Part shown: in pieces, positions 45,289 to 52,680 of the stretch | Numbering within the stretch: the stretch's first letter is position 1 | Layout: each line of letters starts with the position of its first letter | Assembly (NCBI RefSeq): GCF_021390545.1 | Contig: NZ_JAJUWR010000034.1 | Coordinates: 1 to 52,680 of the forward strand | From: Algoriphagus sp. AGSA1 | GTDB taxonomy: Bacteria; Bacteroidota; Bacteroidia; Cytophagales; Cyclobacteriaceae | Direction of reading: 5' to 3' | Length of the DNA stretch: 52,680 nucleotides | Made by a program: the position numbers and the translations under genes | The notes under the pieces: generated by a model | Database searches by the model: none | What the model was told of the DNA's origin: nothing | Seen by the model: the letters and a program-made list of their open reading frames with translations, nothing else

Positions 45289-45810
45289 AACCTGAGTTCG
45301 ATTTGAAAAAAACAACTAATTGGTTTATTTAAAAGGATCCAAATTTTATCGCGGATTTTTTAGGTAAAAGGAATAGGCAAATAAAGCTGCAATAAGGTGA
45401 TATTACTGTCTAAATCTCCTCTCGCTCTGTAAATTACGAAGCAACTCTATTTCTAAACCAGCTCCGAAGGAGCCAAACTATTCATGACCCTGTACGAAGT
45501 GCAGGGCACTGGAAATAAAGCAGTTGACTAGCCCTGAAAGGGCGATATTTTTATTAAGAAAGATTTTTTGAAGTAGAACCTGATTTCGCCCCTCGCTGGG
45601 CTGTAAAGTTTGTTGTTATCTGCCTGCCCCCGGCTTTGCCGAGGGTTATGAATAGTTGCAACCCTTCGGGTTTTTCATCATTTGTGTGGCATTAAAAACA
45701 CAAATTGCGATCACGTGAAAAACAAAATTGGTTTCAGATGATTACATATTCAAGCACACTGGTTCTCTAAACCGCAATAATTCTACACATTTATTAATCG
45801 AACTCAGGTT
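45289..45810 (+). mobile_element. Dispersed non-coding element, copy 2, with terminal inverted repeats
   Basis: The ends AACCTGAGTTCGATT (45289-45303) and AATCGAACTCAGGTT (45796-45810) are perfect 15-bp inverted repeats. The left 196 bp match the interrupted copy at 118-315. The interior is a string of small hairpins: GCTCC-GAA-GGAGC (45461-45473), CCCTGTACGAAGTGCAGGG (45488-45506), AGCCCTGAAAGGGC, CCCGGCTTTGCCGAGGG and ACCCTTCGGGT. No ORF or obvious target-site duplication is seen. It fills most of the gene-free stretch 45091-45939; the flanks 45140-45288 and 45811-45939 hold nothing I recognise. Confidence 0.75.
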
Positions 45811-45939
45811 AAGAAACATGATTACATTTCTAAATCAAACATTACCGTCAGATTCTAATAACCACTAGCCTCTTAGATCCAATTTCTTGATTCCAAAACC
45901 TTTGACTCTAGACTCTCGGTTCTTGATACTAGCTACTTA

Positions 45940-46428
45940 CTACTCCGGCCTTGACGCCAATCTTATAATCTCTGCATCTTCAGCAGTCAGTTTCAGTAGT
46001 TTTTTGATCCGGTCAGGGGTTGGTTTGGCTATAGAAAAAAAGAACAGGGCCAATGCGAAAATCACATTGAAAATAGCAGTCCCGAAAAAAAGCAAACCTG
46101 CAGAGCATATCAGCCCCACTACAAAAAGAATCAAATATCGCTCCCGGGTGGCCTGTGCATAGATTTTCAATTTTGCCAACAAATCCTCGGTCAGGAATAC
46201 CGCTTTCACTTTTTTTCTGAAGAGCAGATACTGGGCCAGGATCAACCCGATACCCGCACCTGATAAAACCTGTCCAAAGACCAGAGGTAAATCCGGAAGA
46301 TCCTGTGAAATATTACCACTGGATTGGTAGAGATAAATTAGCCCAAAGATGGGCAATATTAAAATCAATAAGATCAATATCAGTTGATCTAGGTTTTTAT
46401 ACACCTTCCTGTATTCCTGAATATCCAA
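45940..46428 (-). CDS. Small multi-pass membrane protein, unknown function
   Basis: A 162-residue protein with four hydrophobic segments: about residues 14-32 (LILILLILILPIFGLIYLY), 46-65, and a pair at about 97-132. An internal hydrophilic loop includes RKKVKAVFLTEDLLAKLKIY. I do not recognise the family. It follows the ferredoxin reductase gene by 28 bp on the same strand and is probably cotranscribed. Confidence 0.78.
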   Translation of the reverse strand: MDIQEYRKVYKNLDQLILILLILILPIFGLIYLYQSSGNISQDLPDLPLVFGQVLSGAGIGLILAQYLLFRKKVKAVFLTEDLLAKLKIYAQATRERYLILFVVGLICSAGLLFFGTAIFNVIFALALFFFSIAKPTPDRIKKLLKLTAEDAEIIRLASRPE

Positions 46429-46456
46429 AATAGAGTTTTAATCAGTAGGTGACTAC

Positions 46457-47560
46457 TTATTCAATACTGATCTTCACATCGTCGGTGAGCGGATGCCCCA
46501 CACAGCACAATACATAGCCCGCTTCAATTTCATTGGGACTCAAGCCGGCATCTTCGTCCATTTTCACCTTTCCGCTCAGCAGTCTGCCTCTACATGCAGT
46601 ACAAAGTCCACTCTGGCAGCTATATGGCATGTTCAAGTCCTGCTCAAGTCCCGATTCAAGTATGGTTTTATCTGGATCCACTGTGACGGAATGCTCCTCT
46701 CCTTCCAGCAGTATCATTACATCTCTGGTCAAAAGTCCACCTGTTACCCCATGGGCGGCATCCTCATGTGCTTTGTCCGCAGCAGCGGAGTAAAAGCTCT
46801 CCCTGTGCACTTTTTCCTGTGCAACTCCCAATTCCTCCAGCACGGCAACAAAATTATCCATGATGCCTTCCGGGCCACAGGCAAAGTACTCCTTGTCAAA
46901 ATCAGCTTCAGCCTCAGCCTTTTGGGCAAATTCATGCAGTTTATCCTTAGATAATCTTCCGGACAAGCCAATCCAAGCCTCACTAGGTTGGCTTAGATTA
47001 TGGATTACTTCCAATCGCGTACCATACTTCTCCACCAAAGCGTCCAATTCCTTCTTGAAGATAATCTGAGACTCATTTCTGCTACAGTAAAGTAGGGAAA
47101 CTTTAGAATTGGGCTCATTCACTAAGACCGATTTCAAAATGCCCATAATGGGTGTGATCCCACTTCCGGCAGCTACCAAGAAGAAATGTTTCTTGTTCTT
47201 GGAGTGAAAATCAGTGGTAAAATTCCCCAAAGGCTTGAGTACATTGATTGTCTTGCCCGGAAACACCCGTTCATTCAGGAAATTTGAAAATCTCCCCTTA
47301 GGAACACGCTTTACCGTAATACCGGGAAAAGGATCTACAAAAGGTGAGGTGCAAAGACTGTAGGACCTACGTTGTTCTTTTCCCTCAAACTCCATTACCA
47401 AAGTCAAAAACTGGCCAGGCTTATAATCCAAAAACGGCTCGGGCTGTTCAAAATACAAGGTTACTGTGTCTTCCGTTTCCCTTACTACCTCCCTCACTTT
47501 CAGTGGCAAAAACTGTTGTGTCTTCACCTCTGTCTTCTTTTTCTTAAATAAATTGAACAT
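46457..47560 (-). CDS. PaaE-like ferredoxin-NADP reductase with C-terminal 2Fe-2S domain
   Basis: A 367-residue three-domain reductase. The FAD domain has RRSYSLCTSP (about residues 78-87). The NAD(P) domain has FFLVAAGSGITPIMGILKSVL (about 127-147) and YFACGPEGIMD. The plant-type ferredoxin domain at the C-terminus has PYSCQSGLCTACRGRLL plus a fourth Cys in YVLCCVGHP. It transfers electrons from NAD(P)H to an oxygenase or another acceptor. No phenylacetate (paa) genes adjoin, so the partner is unknown. It is the first gene of a two-gene unit with the small membrane protein. Confidence 0.92.
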   Translation of the reverse strand: MFNLFKKKKTEVKTQQFLPLKVREVVRETEDTVTLYFEQPEPFLDYKPGQFLTLVMEFEGKEQRRSYSLCTSPFVDPFPGITVKRVPKGRFSNFLNERVFPGKTINVLKPLGNFTTDFHSKNKKHFFLVAAGSGITPIMGILKSVLVNEPNSKVSLLYCSRNESQIIFKKELDALVEKYGTRLEVIHNLSQPSEAWIGLSGRLSKDKLHEFAQKAEAEADFDKEYFACGPEGIMDNFVAVLEELGVAQEKVHRESFYSAAADKAHEDAAHGVTGGLLTRDVMILLEGEEHSVTVDPDKTILESGLEQDLNMPYSCQSGLCTACRGRLLSGKVKMDEDAGLSPNEIEAGYVLCCVGHPLTDDVKISIE

Positions 47561-47594
47561 TCCTGATCTGAGCTTTTATCTGTTTAATCGGGTG

Positions 47595-47602
47595 CAAAAT
47601 TA
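47595..47602 (-). promoter_or_regulatory. Candidate -7 box for the ferredoxin reductase gene
   Basis: CAAAATTA reads TAATTTTG on the minus strand, matching TAnnTTTG, 34 bp before the start codon. There is no proper -33 TTTG at 19-21 bp, so confidence is low. Confidence 0.3.
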
Positions 47603-47739
47603 ACCGGCAAAGCCAAATATTCCGGCTTGGGACTGATTATTTGCAAGCTTAACTGATTTATTCCTGTGTCAGTTCGGTTTTTTTAAAGGATAATTACCGA
47701 AATAGCTAATGTAAACCCCGACTTTTGGCTGCAAAAAAT

Positions 47740-47747
47740 TAACTTTG
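47740..47747 (+). promoter_or_regulatory. Candidate -7 box for purB
   Basis: TAACTTTG matches the Bacteroidota -7 consensus and lies 29 bp before the purB ATG. A TTTG occurs upstream but only 12 bp away (47724-47727), so the spacing is poor. Confidence 0.35.
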
Positions 47748-47776
47748 AAGCTCCAAAAACCAATTGATCAAACGCT

Positions 47777-49120
47777 ATGGATTTAAACGCATTGACCGCA
47801 GTGACCTCAGTCGATGGACGCTATGCCGGCAAAACAGCCCCTTTGAGAGCTTACTTTTCTGAATTTGCCCTTATCAAATACCGTGTTCATATAGAGGTAG
47901 AATACTTCATTGCTCTTTGCGAACTTCCTTTACCTCAATTGAAGGATTTTGATCAAAGCCTTTTTGAGAACCTGAGAGCAATAGCTTCTGATTTTTCTCT
48001 GAATGACGCAGATACCATCAAAGCAACCGAGAAAATCACAAACCATGATGTGAAAGCTGTGGAATATTTCCTAAAGGAGAAATTCGATGCATTGGACCTT
48101 GAAGCATATAAGGAATTTATCCACTTTGGGCTCACATCCCAGGATATTAACAATACCGCTACTCCTCTGATGCTGAAGGAAGGCTTAAATGAGGTGATAT
48201 TACCGCAGCTGGATGCGATAATCGACCGGTTAAAGAGTTTGGCCGGGGACTGGAAAGACATCCCGATGTTGGCCAAAACCCATGGGCAACCCGCCTCTCC
48301 TACCCGTCTGGGCAAGGAAATCGACGTATTTGTAGTACGTCTGCAAAAGCAGCTCGAATTGCTTCACCATGTTCCTTACTCAGCAAAATTCGGTGGGGCC
48401 ACAGGCAACATGAATGCACATCATGTTGCTTATCCTGACTTCAAATGGAATGAATTCGCTTTCAAGTTTGTGGGAGACTATTTAGGTCTGGAGCGAAGCT
48501 ACCCTACCACCCAGATTGAGCACTATGACAATCTTGCTGCGGTATTTGATGGCCTAAAGCGTATCAATACCATCCTTTTGGATCTTTCCAAAGATGTATG
48601 GCAGTATGTGGCCATGAATTACTTCAAGCAGAAAATCAAAGCCGGTGAAATCGGCTCCTCCGCCATGCCTCATAAGGTAAACCCGATTGATTTTGAAAAC
48701 GCTGAAGGAAACTTAGGTATCGCAAATGCACTTTTGGAGCACCTTTCGGCAAAACTCCCAATTTCACGTTTGCAACGCGATCTGACTGATAGCACAGTAT
48801 TGAGAATTATTGGTGTGCCACTGGCCCACATGTTGATTTCTTTTGAGTCTTTGCTAAAAGGTCTGGGCAAACTGGAACTGAATGAAGCAGCCATCCATGC
48901 TGATCTGGAAGAAAACTGGGCGGTCGTAGCCGAGGCTATACAGACAGTGCTGAGAAGAGAGGGCTTCCCAAAACCGTATGAGGCACTGAAAGACCTTACC
49001 CGGACCAATACTAAAATCACAGAAAAATCCATTTCAGAATTTATTAACAACCTTCCTATTTCAGATAAATTGAAGGCGGAATTACGGGTAATTTCTCCTT
49101 TCAATTATACAGGGATCTGA
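47777..49120 (+). CDS. purB: Adenylosuccinate lyase
   Basis: A 447-residue fumarase/aspartase superfamily enzyme of the E. coli PurB type. The signature is GSSAMPHKVNPIDFENAEGN (about residues 293-312). Other family features are KTHGQPASPTRLGKEI (about 168-183), IHFGLTSQDINNTATPLML and FGGATGNMNAH. It catalyses two steps in purine synthesis, including cleavage of adenylosuccinate to AMP and fumarate. Length is normal. It is monocistronic; a REP-type hairpin cluster follows. Confidence 0.96.
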   Translation: MDLNALTAVTSVDGRYAGKTAPLRAYFSEFALIKYRVHIEVEYFIALCELPLPQLKDFDQSLFENLRAIASDFSLNDADTIKATEKITNHDVKAVEYFLKEKFDALDLEAYKEFIHFGLTSQDINNTATPLMLKEGLNEVILPQLDAIIDRLKSLAGDWKDIPMLAKTHGQPASPTRLGKEIDVFVVRLQKQLELLHHVPYSAKFGGATGNMNAHHVAYPDFKWNEFAFKFVGDYLGLERSYPTTQIEHYDNLAAVFDGLKRINTILLDLSKDVWQYVAMNYFKQKIKAGEIGSSAMPHKVNPIDFENAEGNLGIANALLEHLSAKLPISRLQRDLTDSTVLRIIGVPLAHMLISFESLLKGLGKLELNEAAIHADLEENWAVVAEAIQTVLRREGFPKPYEALKDLTRTNTKITEKSISEFINNLPISDKLKAELRVISPFNYTGI

Positions 49121-49124
49121 TAAA

Positions 49125-49510
49125 AATGAGCGGGCGTGAACCTCGCTTGATCAAAAACTTCTTTGCCAACGCTCGTGTCTCAAATGGCATCCCAGAATCT
49201 TGCCACCGCTCGTGTCTCACGAGCGGTTTTTATTTTAATCTTCCTTGATGTCTCTTTACCAAACACAGACTTCTATCTTACTATTATAAGAAAAGAGGGG
49301 TAAAACGAGAGTGAGAAGCGTGAGGGCATTTTTTTTTAAATTCGTGAGTGAGCCACTCACGCGGGCTGGGAGTTTTTAATCCCTGAGTGAGACAGTCATG
49401 GGAGCGATGAGGAGTTGAGTTTTCAAAATCCGTGAGTGAGACACTCACGGGAGCGATGAACCCCCCAATCTTTGCCCCCGCTCGTGTCTCACGAGCGGCC
49501 TTTTAGTTTT
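49125..49510. repeat. REP-like palindrome cluster
   Basis: At least five related short palindromes fill the gap after purB: CCGCTCGTG-TCT-CACGAGCGG at 49206-49226 and again, identical, at 49478-49498, plus CGTGAGTGAG-type units near 49340-49365, 49382-49405 and 49430-49455, and half-sites near 49130-49180. Several are followed by GGGAGCGATGA. The set resembles REP/RAYT-type repeats. No RAYT transposase is in the window. Confidence 0.85.
49206..49232 (+). terminator. Probable purB terminator formed by a REP hairpin
   Basis: CCGCTCGTG-TCT-CACGAGCGG, a perfect 9-bp stem with a 3-nt loop, is followed by TTTTTATTTT. It is 85 bp past the purB stop and so could serve as its terminator. Confidence 0.6.
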
Positions 49511-49542
49511 TACTATCCCCGTGTAATTTTTTTATAGATGTA

Positions 49543-50475
49543 TTATCTAGGAAGAAATATTTCAGCCATCATGCAGCGGGCACTTCCTCCACCAAGTTTT
49601 TCAATGGTAGGAATTGAGGGACTGATAATGGTTGTGTATTTTTCTATCAGCTGGATCTGCCCGATAGTCAGGGAGTCCAGTGCGGATTCAGACATTACCG
49701 TGAATTTTTCTCCTCCATCATTCCCTACTTCCAGCATGTTCCCTGCAAACTGAAACTTTTGTTTTGGCGTGATCGGAACCAGCTTTTTACCTGATTGGGT
49801 CAGACTTTTTTGTACAAGTTGCCTCTCTGAGGCTTTGGTAATAGCGTCTAGGCAAACCACAGCCACATCAGTACCTATATGCATCATTACATTGGTATGG
49901 TAAATCGGACTGATTGCTCCCTTTATCTCCTGAACAGCATGAAACCCCACTACTTTATATTCCAGAATCTTCCCTAGATAATCAAGTGGAACAGGGTGAG
50001 TACGCTCAGAATAGCAGGCAAAAATCAGTTTGGACTGATGATCCATCACCATACTTCCGGTGCCCTCAAGAAACTGTCCATCCTCCTCAAAAAAACTTAA
50101 ATCTATGATTTCATCCACACTAAACGCTAGGTTCATCAGCTCTTCTATAAACTCCTTTCTCCGTTCCAATCTCCGATTGGGAGAATACATGGGATACAAA
50201 ATCACTTTCCCGTCACTGTGGGTACTGAACCAGTTGTTGGGAAAAACCGCATCAGGCTTCACCGGTATCGGGGTATCTTCTTCCACGATGACCTGGACTC
50301 CCTGATCTCTCAGCATAGCCACAAAGCCATCAAACTCCAGTTGCGCCAGTGTATTGATTTCATCTCCGGACCGTGCGTCTGATTTTTGATAGAAGTTGTT
50401 CCCGGCGGTCTCAGGATTGAAGCCGAAGTTGGCCGGTCGAACCATCAGAATATTGGAGGAAATCTGCATAGACAT
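49543..50475 (-). CDS. ctlX: CtlX-type citrulline/arginine hydrolase (amidinotransferase fold)
   Basis: A 310-residue guanidino-modifying-fold protein. It begins MQISSNILMVRPANFGFN, has FPNNWFSTHSDGKVILYPMYSPNRR (two adjacent blocks, about residues 79-104), EGTGSMVMDH (about 136-145) and a C-terminal GGGSARCMMAEIFLP, whose Cys (about 301) is the likely nucleophile. This matches my memory of citrulline utilisation hydrolases (CtlX) and related arginine-deiminase-like enzymes. The start shares a base with the upstream lipoprotein gene stop (TAATG). No other citrulline or arginine genes are nearby. Confidence 0.85.
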   Translation of the reverse strand: MSMQISSNILMVRPANFGFNPETAGNNFYQKSDARSGDEINTLAQLEFDGFVAMLRDQGVQVIVEEDTPIPVKPDAVFPNNWFSTHSDGKVILYPMYSPNRRLERRKEFIEELMNLAFSVDEIIDLSFFEEDGQFLEGTGSMVMDHQSKLIFACYSERTHPVPLDYLGKILEYKVVGFHAVQEIKGAISPIYHTNVMMHIGTDVAVVCLDAITKASERQLVQKSLTQSGKKLVPITPKQKFQFAGNMLEVGNDGGEKFTVMSESALDSLTIGQIQLIEKYTTIISPSIPTIEKLGGGSARCMMAEIFLPR

Positions 50476-51338
50476 TATTTGGAGGAATACTTGTAAAGAA
50501 CGGGATCTATATCGAATCGTTTTTCACTCAGGGTATAGAATGCGTTTCCTTCTGGATTAAAACCAATAGCCTCGCCTTGCGGCTCAGGAGAATAAGGCAG
50601 TTCCAAAGGTTGCCTACTCATAGCCTGAACTACAGTCTCTCCCTGGTTCCTAATCCAATAGTAAATGGCAAAATAATTCTTGACCAGAATCTGACTGCCA
50701 TCCGATGAAATATCCGCAGCAGTAGAACTGGTAAATGGTAATTTAATCAGCTCTTCAAGTTCAAAACTCTCATCTCCGAATTTGTCAGCTGGTAGGCGGT
50801 ATAACGTATTCAGGCTATCACGCTTTGAGATGATAAAGAGATCGCCGGTAACCGGGTCCACCATGAGAGATTCTGCATCTCTGGCACCTCCAGGATAGGT
50901 CACCCTAGTTTTTTCAGGCTGCACCTTACTGGATAGGTTGCCATCAATAGGTTCAGGTATTCTATATAGGGTGATATCCTTATGAACAGCGTTGTTATCT
51001 CCGATTTCCCCAATGTAGATATAGCTTAGTCCATCTGGTCCCGGACCTACGGCTATATCCTCCCAGTCTCTGTTTTTAGTTTCCAATAATTCTACTTTCC
51101 CCACGGTATTTCCTAGAGTATCCAAGAGATATACTGCGGCCTCTCCTCCGCTATCGTTATGAACGTAAATAAGACCGGGGATAGTACGGCTACATGCCAA
51201 GCCTGATATTTCATCCAATTTATTGTCAGTCAAGGTCGCAATGGGCACACCCTCTCCGAAAGGTCTGCTTGGTTCCTCCTGAGCTTTGACACAGGAAAAA
51301 GTGAAAAACAAGACGGCAATTCCTATAGTTATCTTCAT
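50475..51338 (-). CDS. Lipoprotein with beta-propeller-like repeats
   Basis: I take the start at 51338 (MKITIGIAVLFFTFSC), which gives a lipoprotein signal with Cys16; a longer frame from 51413 begins with non-signal sequence. The mature part, about 270 residues, has repeating beta-sheet segments (LDEISGLACSRTIPGLIYVH, DWEDIAVGPGPDGLSYIYIG, DAESLMVDPVTGDLFIISKR, GEAIGFNPEGNAFYTLSE), as in propeller or SdiA-regulated-like proteins. Probably on the periplasmic or outer face of an envelope membrane. Overlaps the ctlX start by one base, so coupled. The role is unknown. Confidence 0.83.
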   Translation of the reverse strand: MKITIGIAVLFFTFSCVKAQEEPSRPFGEGVPIATLTDNKLDEISGLACSRTIPGLIYVHNDSGGEAAVYLLDTLGNTVGKVELLETKNRDWEDIAVGPGPDGLSYIYIGEIGDNNAVHKDITLYRIPEPIDGNLSSKVQPEKTRVTYPGGARDAESLMVDPVTGDLFIISKRDSLNTLYRLPADKFGDESFELEELIKLPFTSSTAADISSDGSQILVKNYFAIYYWIRNQGETVVQAMSRQPLELPYSPEPQGEAIGFNPEGNAFYTLSEKRFDIDPVLYKYSSK

Positions 51339-51712
51339 GTTTACTGATTGTCTTTTTAAATTGGCAGTCCCGCTGATACACGACAACAACTCTCCCAATT
51401 GGTTAAAACCCACAAGGCGACAGGTAATTCCTTGCTTGGTTTCTTATCTTGTATAGGTATATATATAATAAAAGTATGTGATTATCCGCAATGATGCCAG
51501 TAACCATATTCTCTTTGCTTTACTGGACGGAAGACCGAAGACGGGTGACCGAAGTGGCCCTTGACGCTAGTGTTTTCCGAATCCTATGATGCTTTTATTG
51601 TTTTACCGGCAGAAAAGCGGATATGCATATAAAAGTAAATAAAATGATGAGTTGCTCACTATATGCACAACTCTTTACCGCTAAAAAAAACAGGAAACCA
51701 AAAAGCTAAAAA
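51339..51712. other. Gene-free region holding the second ~155-bp repeat
   Basis: The stretch 51339-51475 presumably contains the promoter of the propeller-ctlX unit, with nothing else evident. The stretch 51476-51630 is repeat copy 2, and 51631-51712 is an AT-rich leader of the DUF3052-like gene. Confidence 0.5.
51476..51630 (+). repeat. ~155-bp dispersed repeat, copy 2
   Basis: Inverted relative to copy 1 at 24471-24623. The two differ at about five positions plus a one-base indel. The same imperfect terminal inverted repeats are present, and there is no ORF. Confidence 0.85.
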
Positions 51713-52135
51713 ATGGATCCACTATTGAAGAAAATGACATGGAAGGAAGGAATGAATATTCAAATCTGGAATGCCCCTTCTGAATTAAGCGGGTTGATTG
51801 ATTCTTGGGAAGCTGAAGGTCTTATCCATCGCGACGACCGTCCTGATTTCATGCTGGCATTTGTCCAGACGGAAGATGATGTGATAAAATACTTTTCGGA
51901 AATGCGAAGCCTCGCTCCGGAAGATCAGCAAATTTGGATTGCCTATCCTAAAGGAACTTCCAAGCGATATAAAGCAAAAATCAACAGGGATTCAGGTTGG
52001 GCTTATTTAGGACAGTTTGATTATGAGGGTGTACGGCAAATAGCAATCAATGAAGACTGGTCCGCACTTCGATTTCGAAAGATTGGCTACATCAAGACTA
52101 TGACACGAAAGTTTAGTGTGAAAGACCAAAAATAG
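51713..52135 (+). CDS. DUF3052-like protein
   Basis: A 140-residue protein resembling DUF3052: an N-terminal alpha/beta segment (IQIWNAPSELSGLIDSWEAE), then DFMLAFVQTEDDVIKYFSEM, then IWIAYPKGTSKRYKAKINRD and the C-terminal QIAINEDWSALRFRKIGY (family pattern WSGLRF). It is a small cytoplasmic protein of unknown function, apparently alone. Confidence 0.8.
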   Translation: MDPLLKKMTWKEGMNIQIWNAPSELSGLIDSWEAEGLIHRDDRPDFMLAFVQTEDDVIKYFSEMRSLAPEDQQIWIAYPKGTSKRYKAKINRDSGWAYLGQFDYEGVRQIAINEDWSALRFRKIGYIKTMTRKFSVKDQK

Positions 52136-52351
52136 TTAGACTATGGAACAATCCTCTGAAAGTGACTTGAAATGGCCAGTATCATATGATTTTAGTTCTA
52201 AAAAGAACTTAAAGTTTTTTATAATGTTAGAATCCCCCTTTGGACGTTTCGCATCTTCTAATAGGTATAAAAACAATAAAAAATTAAGTCTCTGATTTTG
52301 AAGCCTGAATGGATTTATTGTAAAAAAGCACAAGTTTTTTTACAGGACTCA

Positions 52352-52383
52352 CTTGGAATAAATGACATAGCCTCCTACATTTG
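52352..52383 (+). promoter_or_regulatory. Promoter of tRNA-Asn
   Basis: The -7 box TACATTTG (52376-52383) matches TAnnTTTG exactly. The -33 CTTG (52352-52355, one mismatch to TTTG) lies 20 bp upstream, within the 19-21 bp spacing known for Bacteroidota. The predicted transcript start is near 52390, about 30 nt before the tRNA. The preceding stretch 52136-52351 shows no gene. Confidence 0.6.
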
Positions 52384-52421
52384 CATCACCAATCCGGAAC
52401 AAGCCCGGGTAAAATCAAAAT

Positions 52422-52495
52422 TCCTCCTTAGCTCAGTTGGTTAGAGCATTTGACTGTTAATCAAAGGGTCCTTGGTTCGAGCCCAAGAGGAGGAG
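52422..52495 (+). tRNA. tRNA-Asn (anticodon GTT)
   Basis: A 74-nt cloverleaf. The acceptor arms TCCTCCT (52422-52428) and AGGAGGA (52488-52494) pair perfectly, with discriminator G at 52495. The D arm contains AGCTCAGTTGGTTAGAGC, the anticodon loop is CTGTTAA with anticodon GTT at 52456-52458, and the T arm contains GGTTCGAGCC. CCA is not encoded. It has its own promoter and terminator. Confidence 0.96.
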
Positions 52496-52499
52496 CACT

Positions 52500-52536
52500 A
52501 AAGCCTCATTTCGAAAGATTTGAGGCTTTTTTTTGT
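52500..52536 (+). terminator. Terminator after tRNA-Asn
   Basis: AAAGCCTCA and TGAGGCTTT form a 9-bp stem with a 12-nt loop, followed by a T run. Confidence 0.85.
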
Positions 52537-52587
52537 TTTTAAGGAGGTATGGGAGGATCAGCCGGAATAGCTGGGGAGCTGGTTATT

Positions 52588-52680
52588 TTAAGCATAGATA
52601 TTTGATAGTCTGAACAGGAAGAATTCAATGTTGGTGACACCTCTGAACTGAGCCCTGAATGCCTTGATTTTTGCATTGAA
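52588..52680 (-). mobile_element. IS transposase, C-terminal end, cut by window edge
   Basis: The minus-strand frame at the right edge reads FNAKIKAFRAQFRGVTNIEF, then FLFRLSNIYA and stop (52588-52590). This is the C-terminus I recall for IS transposases of the ISAon1/IS204-type group (SFNAKIKAFR-QFRGVR). The body lies outside the window. The downstream DNA 52537-52587 may hold the IS end. Confidence 0.75.

Noticed and set aside
45289..45810. Target-site duplication around the 522-bp element
   Set aside because: Sequences just outside the inverted repeats (ending ATTATAAA on the left, starting AAGAAACATG on the right) do not match.
49206..49498. CRISPR array
   Set aside because: The repeats are palindromes of varying form and spacing with orientation changes; no constant repeat-spacer period and no cas genes.

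Overview
The window looks like chromosome from a member of the Bacteroidota, most likely order Cytophagales near Algoriphagus/Cyclobacteriaceae. The reasons are a SusC/SusD pair, a type IX secretion PorU/PorV-type pair, a CtlX-type hydrolase, a PadR-PspC-DUF4097 envelope locus, many genes with no Shine-Dalgarno sequence, and a TAnnTTTG-type promoter in front of the single tRNA. The genus is inferred from gene content and style, not from any search. Both ends are cut through mobile DNA: the 5' end of a group II intron on the left and the C-terminus of an IS transposase on the right.

Layout, left to right. (1) 0.1-0.3 kb: a dispersed element interrupted by the group II intron. (2) 0.35-11 kb: a tightly overlapping minus-strand operon of a Tat-signalled TldD-type protease, TldE/PmbA, DUF4159, MoxR ATPase, DUF58, BatA-like, DUF4175-like and a membrane protein. 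(3) 11.7-16.4 kb: an isolated SusC/SusD pair. (4) 16.4-18 kb: an Ada-type activator/methyltransferase plus AlkB, an alkylation-repair operon. (5) 18-22.7 kb: a Tat-type D-amino-acid-oxidase-like flavoenzyme, a cystathionine gamma-synthase/lyase, a VTT membrane protein, a DUF3667 protein and a small membrane protein. (6) 22.8-29.3 kb: an accessory stretch rich in repeats and gene wreckage (nonsense-mutated DUF1016 nuclease, arsM, fic, DHFR-like, GNAT, AraC, DUF1905/OmdA, a quinone-reductase remnant). (7) 29.4-35.5 kb: the PorV2/PorU2-type pair. (8) 35.9-45.1 kb: PadR, PspC, a beta-CASP nuclease, a lipoprotein, an ECF sigma factor, a putative anti-sigma protein, two paralogous outer-membrane barrels and a DUF4097 protein. 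(9) 45.1-45.9 kb: a second copy of the dispersed element, with terminal inverted repeats. (10) 45.9-52.5 kb: a PaaE-like ferredoxin reductase with a small membrane partner, purB, a REP-type cluster, a beta-propeller lipoprotein with ctlX, a DUF3052-like protein and tRNA-Asn.

The most unusual signal is a family of three related short reading frames (28, 34 and 47 codons) lying directly in front of three envelope genes of region 8 (the PspC protein, the first barrel and the DUF4097 protein). Their indels all keep frame, and the longest overlaps the PspC start codon as ATGA. Also notable are the intron inserted just beyond a hairpin inside a repeat whose empty site survives 45 kb away, a nearly identical ~155-bp repeat pair at 24.5 and 51.5 kb, and a perfect 22-bp palindrome at 26.1 kb.

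Likely functional links: the MoxR/DUF58/BatA operon probably forms a membrane-associated chaperone-like complex with an exported TldD-type peptidase. The sigma/anti-sigma/barrel/DUF4097 genes look like one envelope-sensing unit next to the PadR/PspC genes. Ada-AlkB repairs alkylated DNA. The PorU2/PorV2-type pair acts at the outer membrane in protein secretion or attachment.
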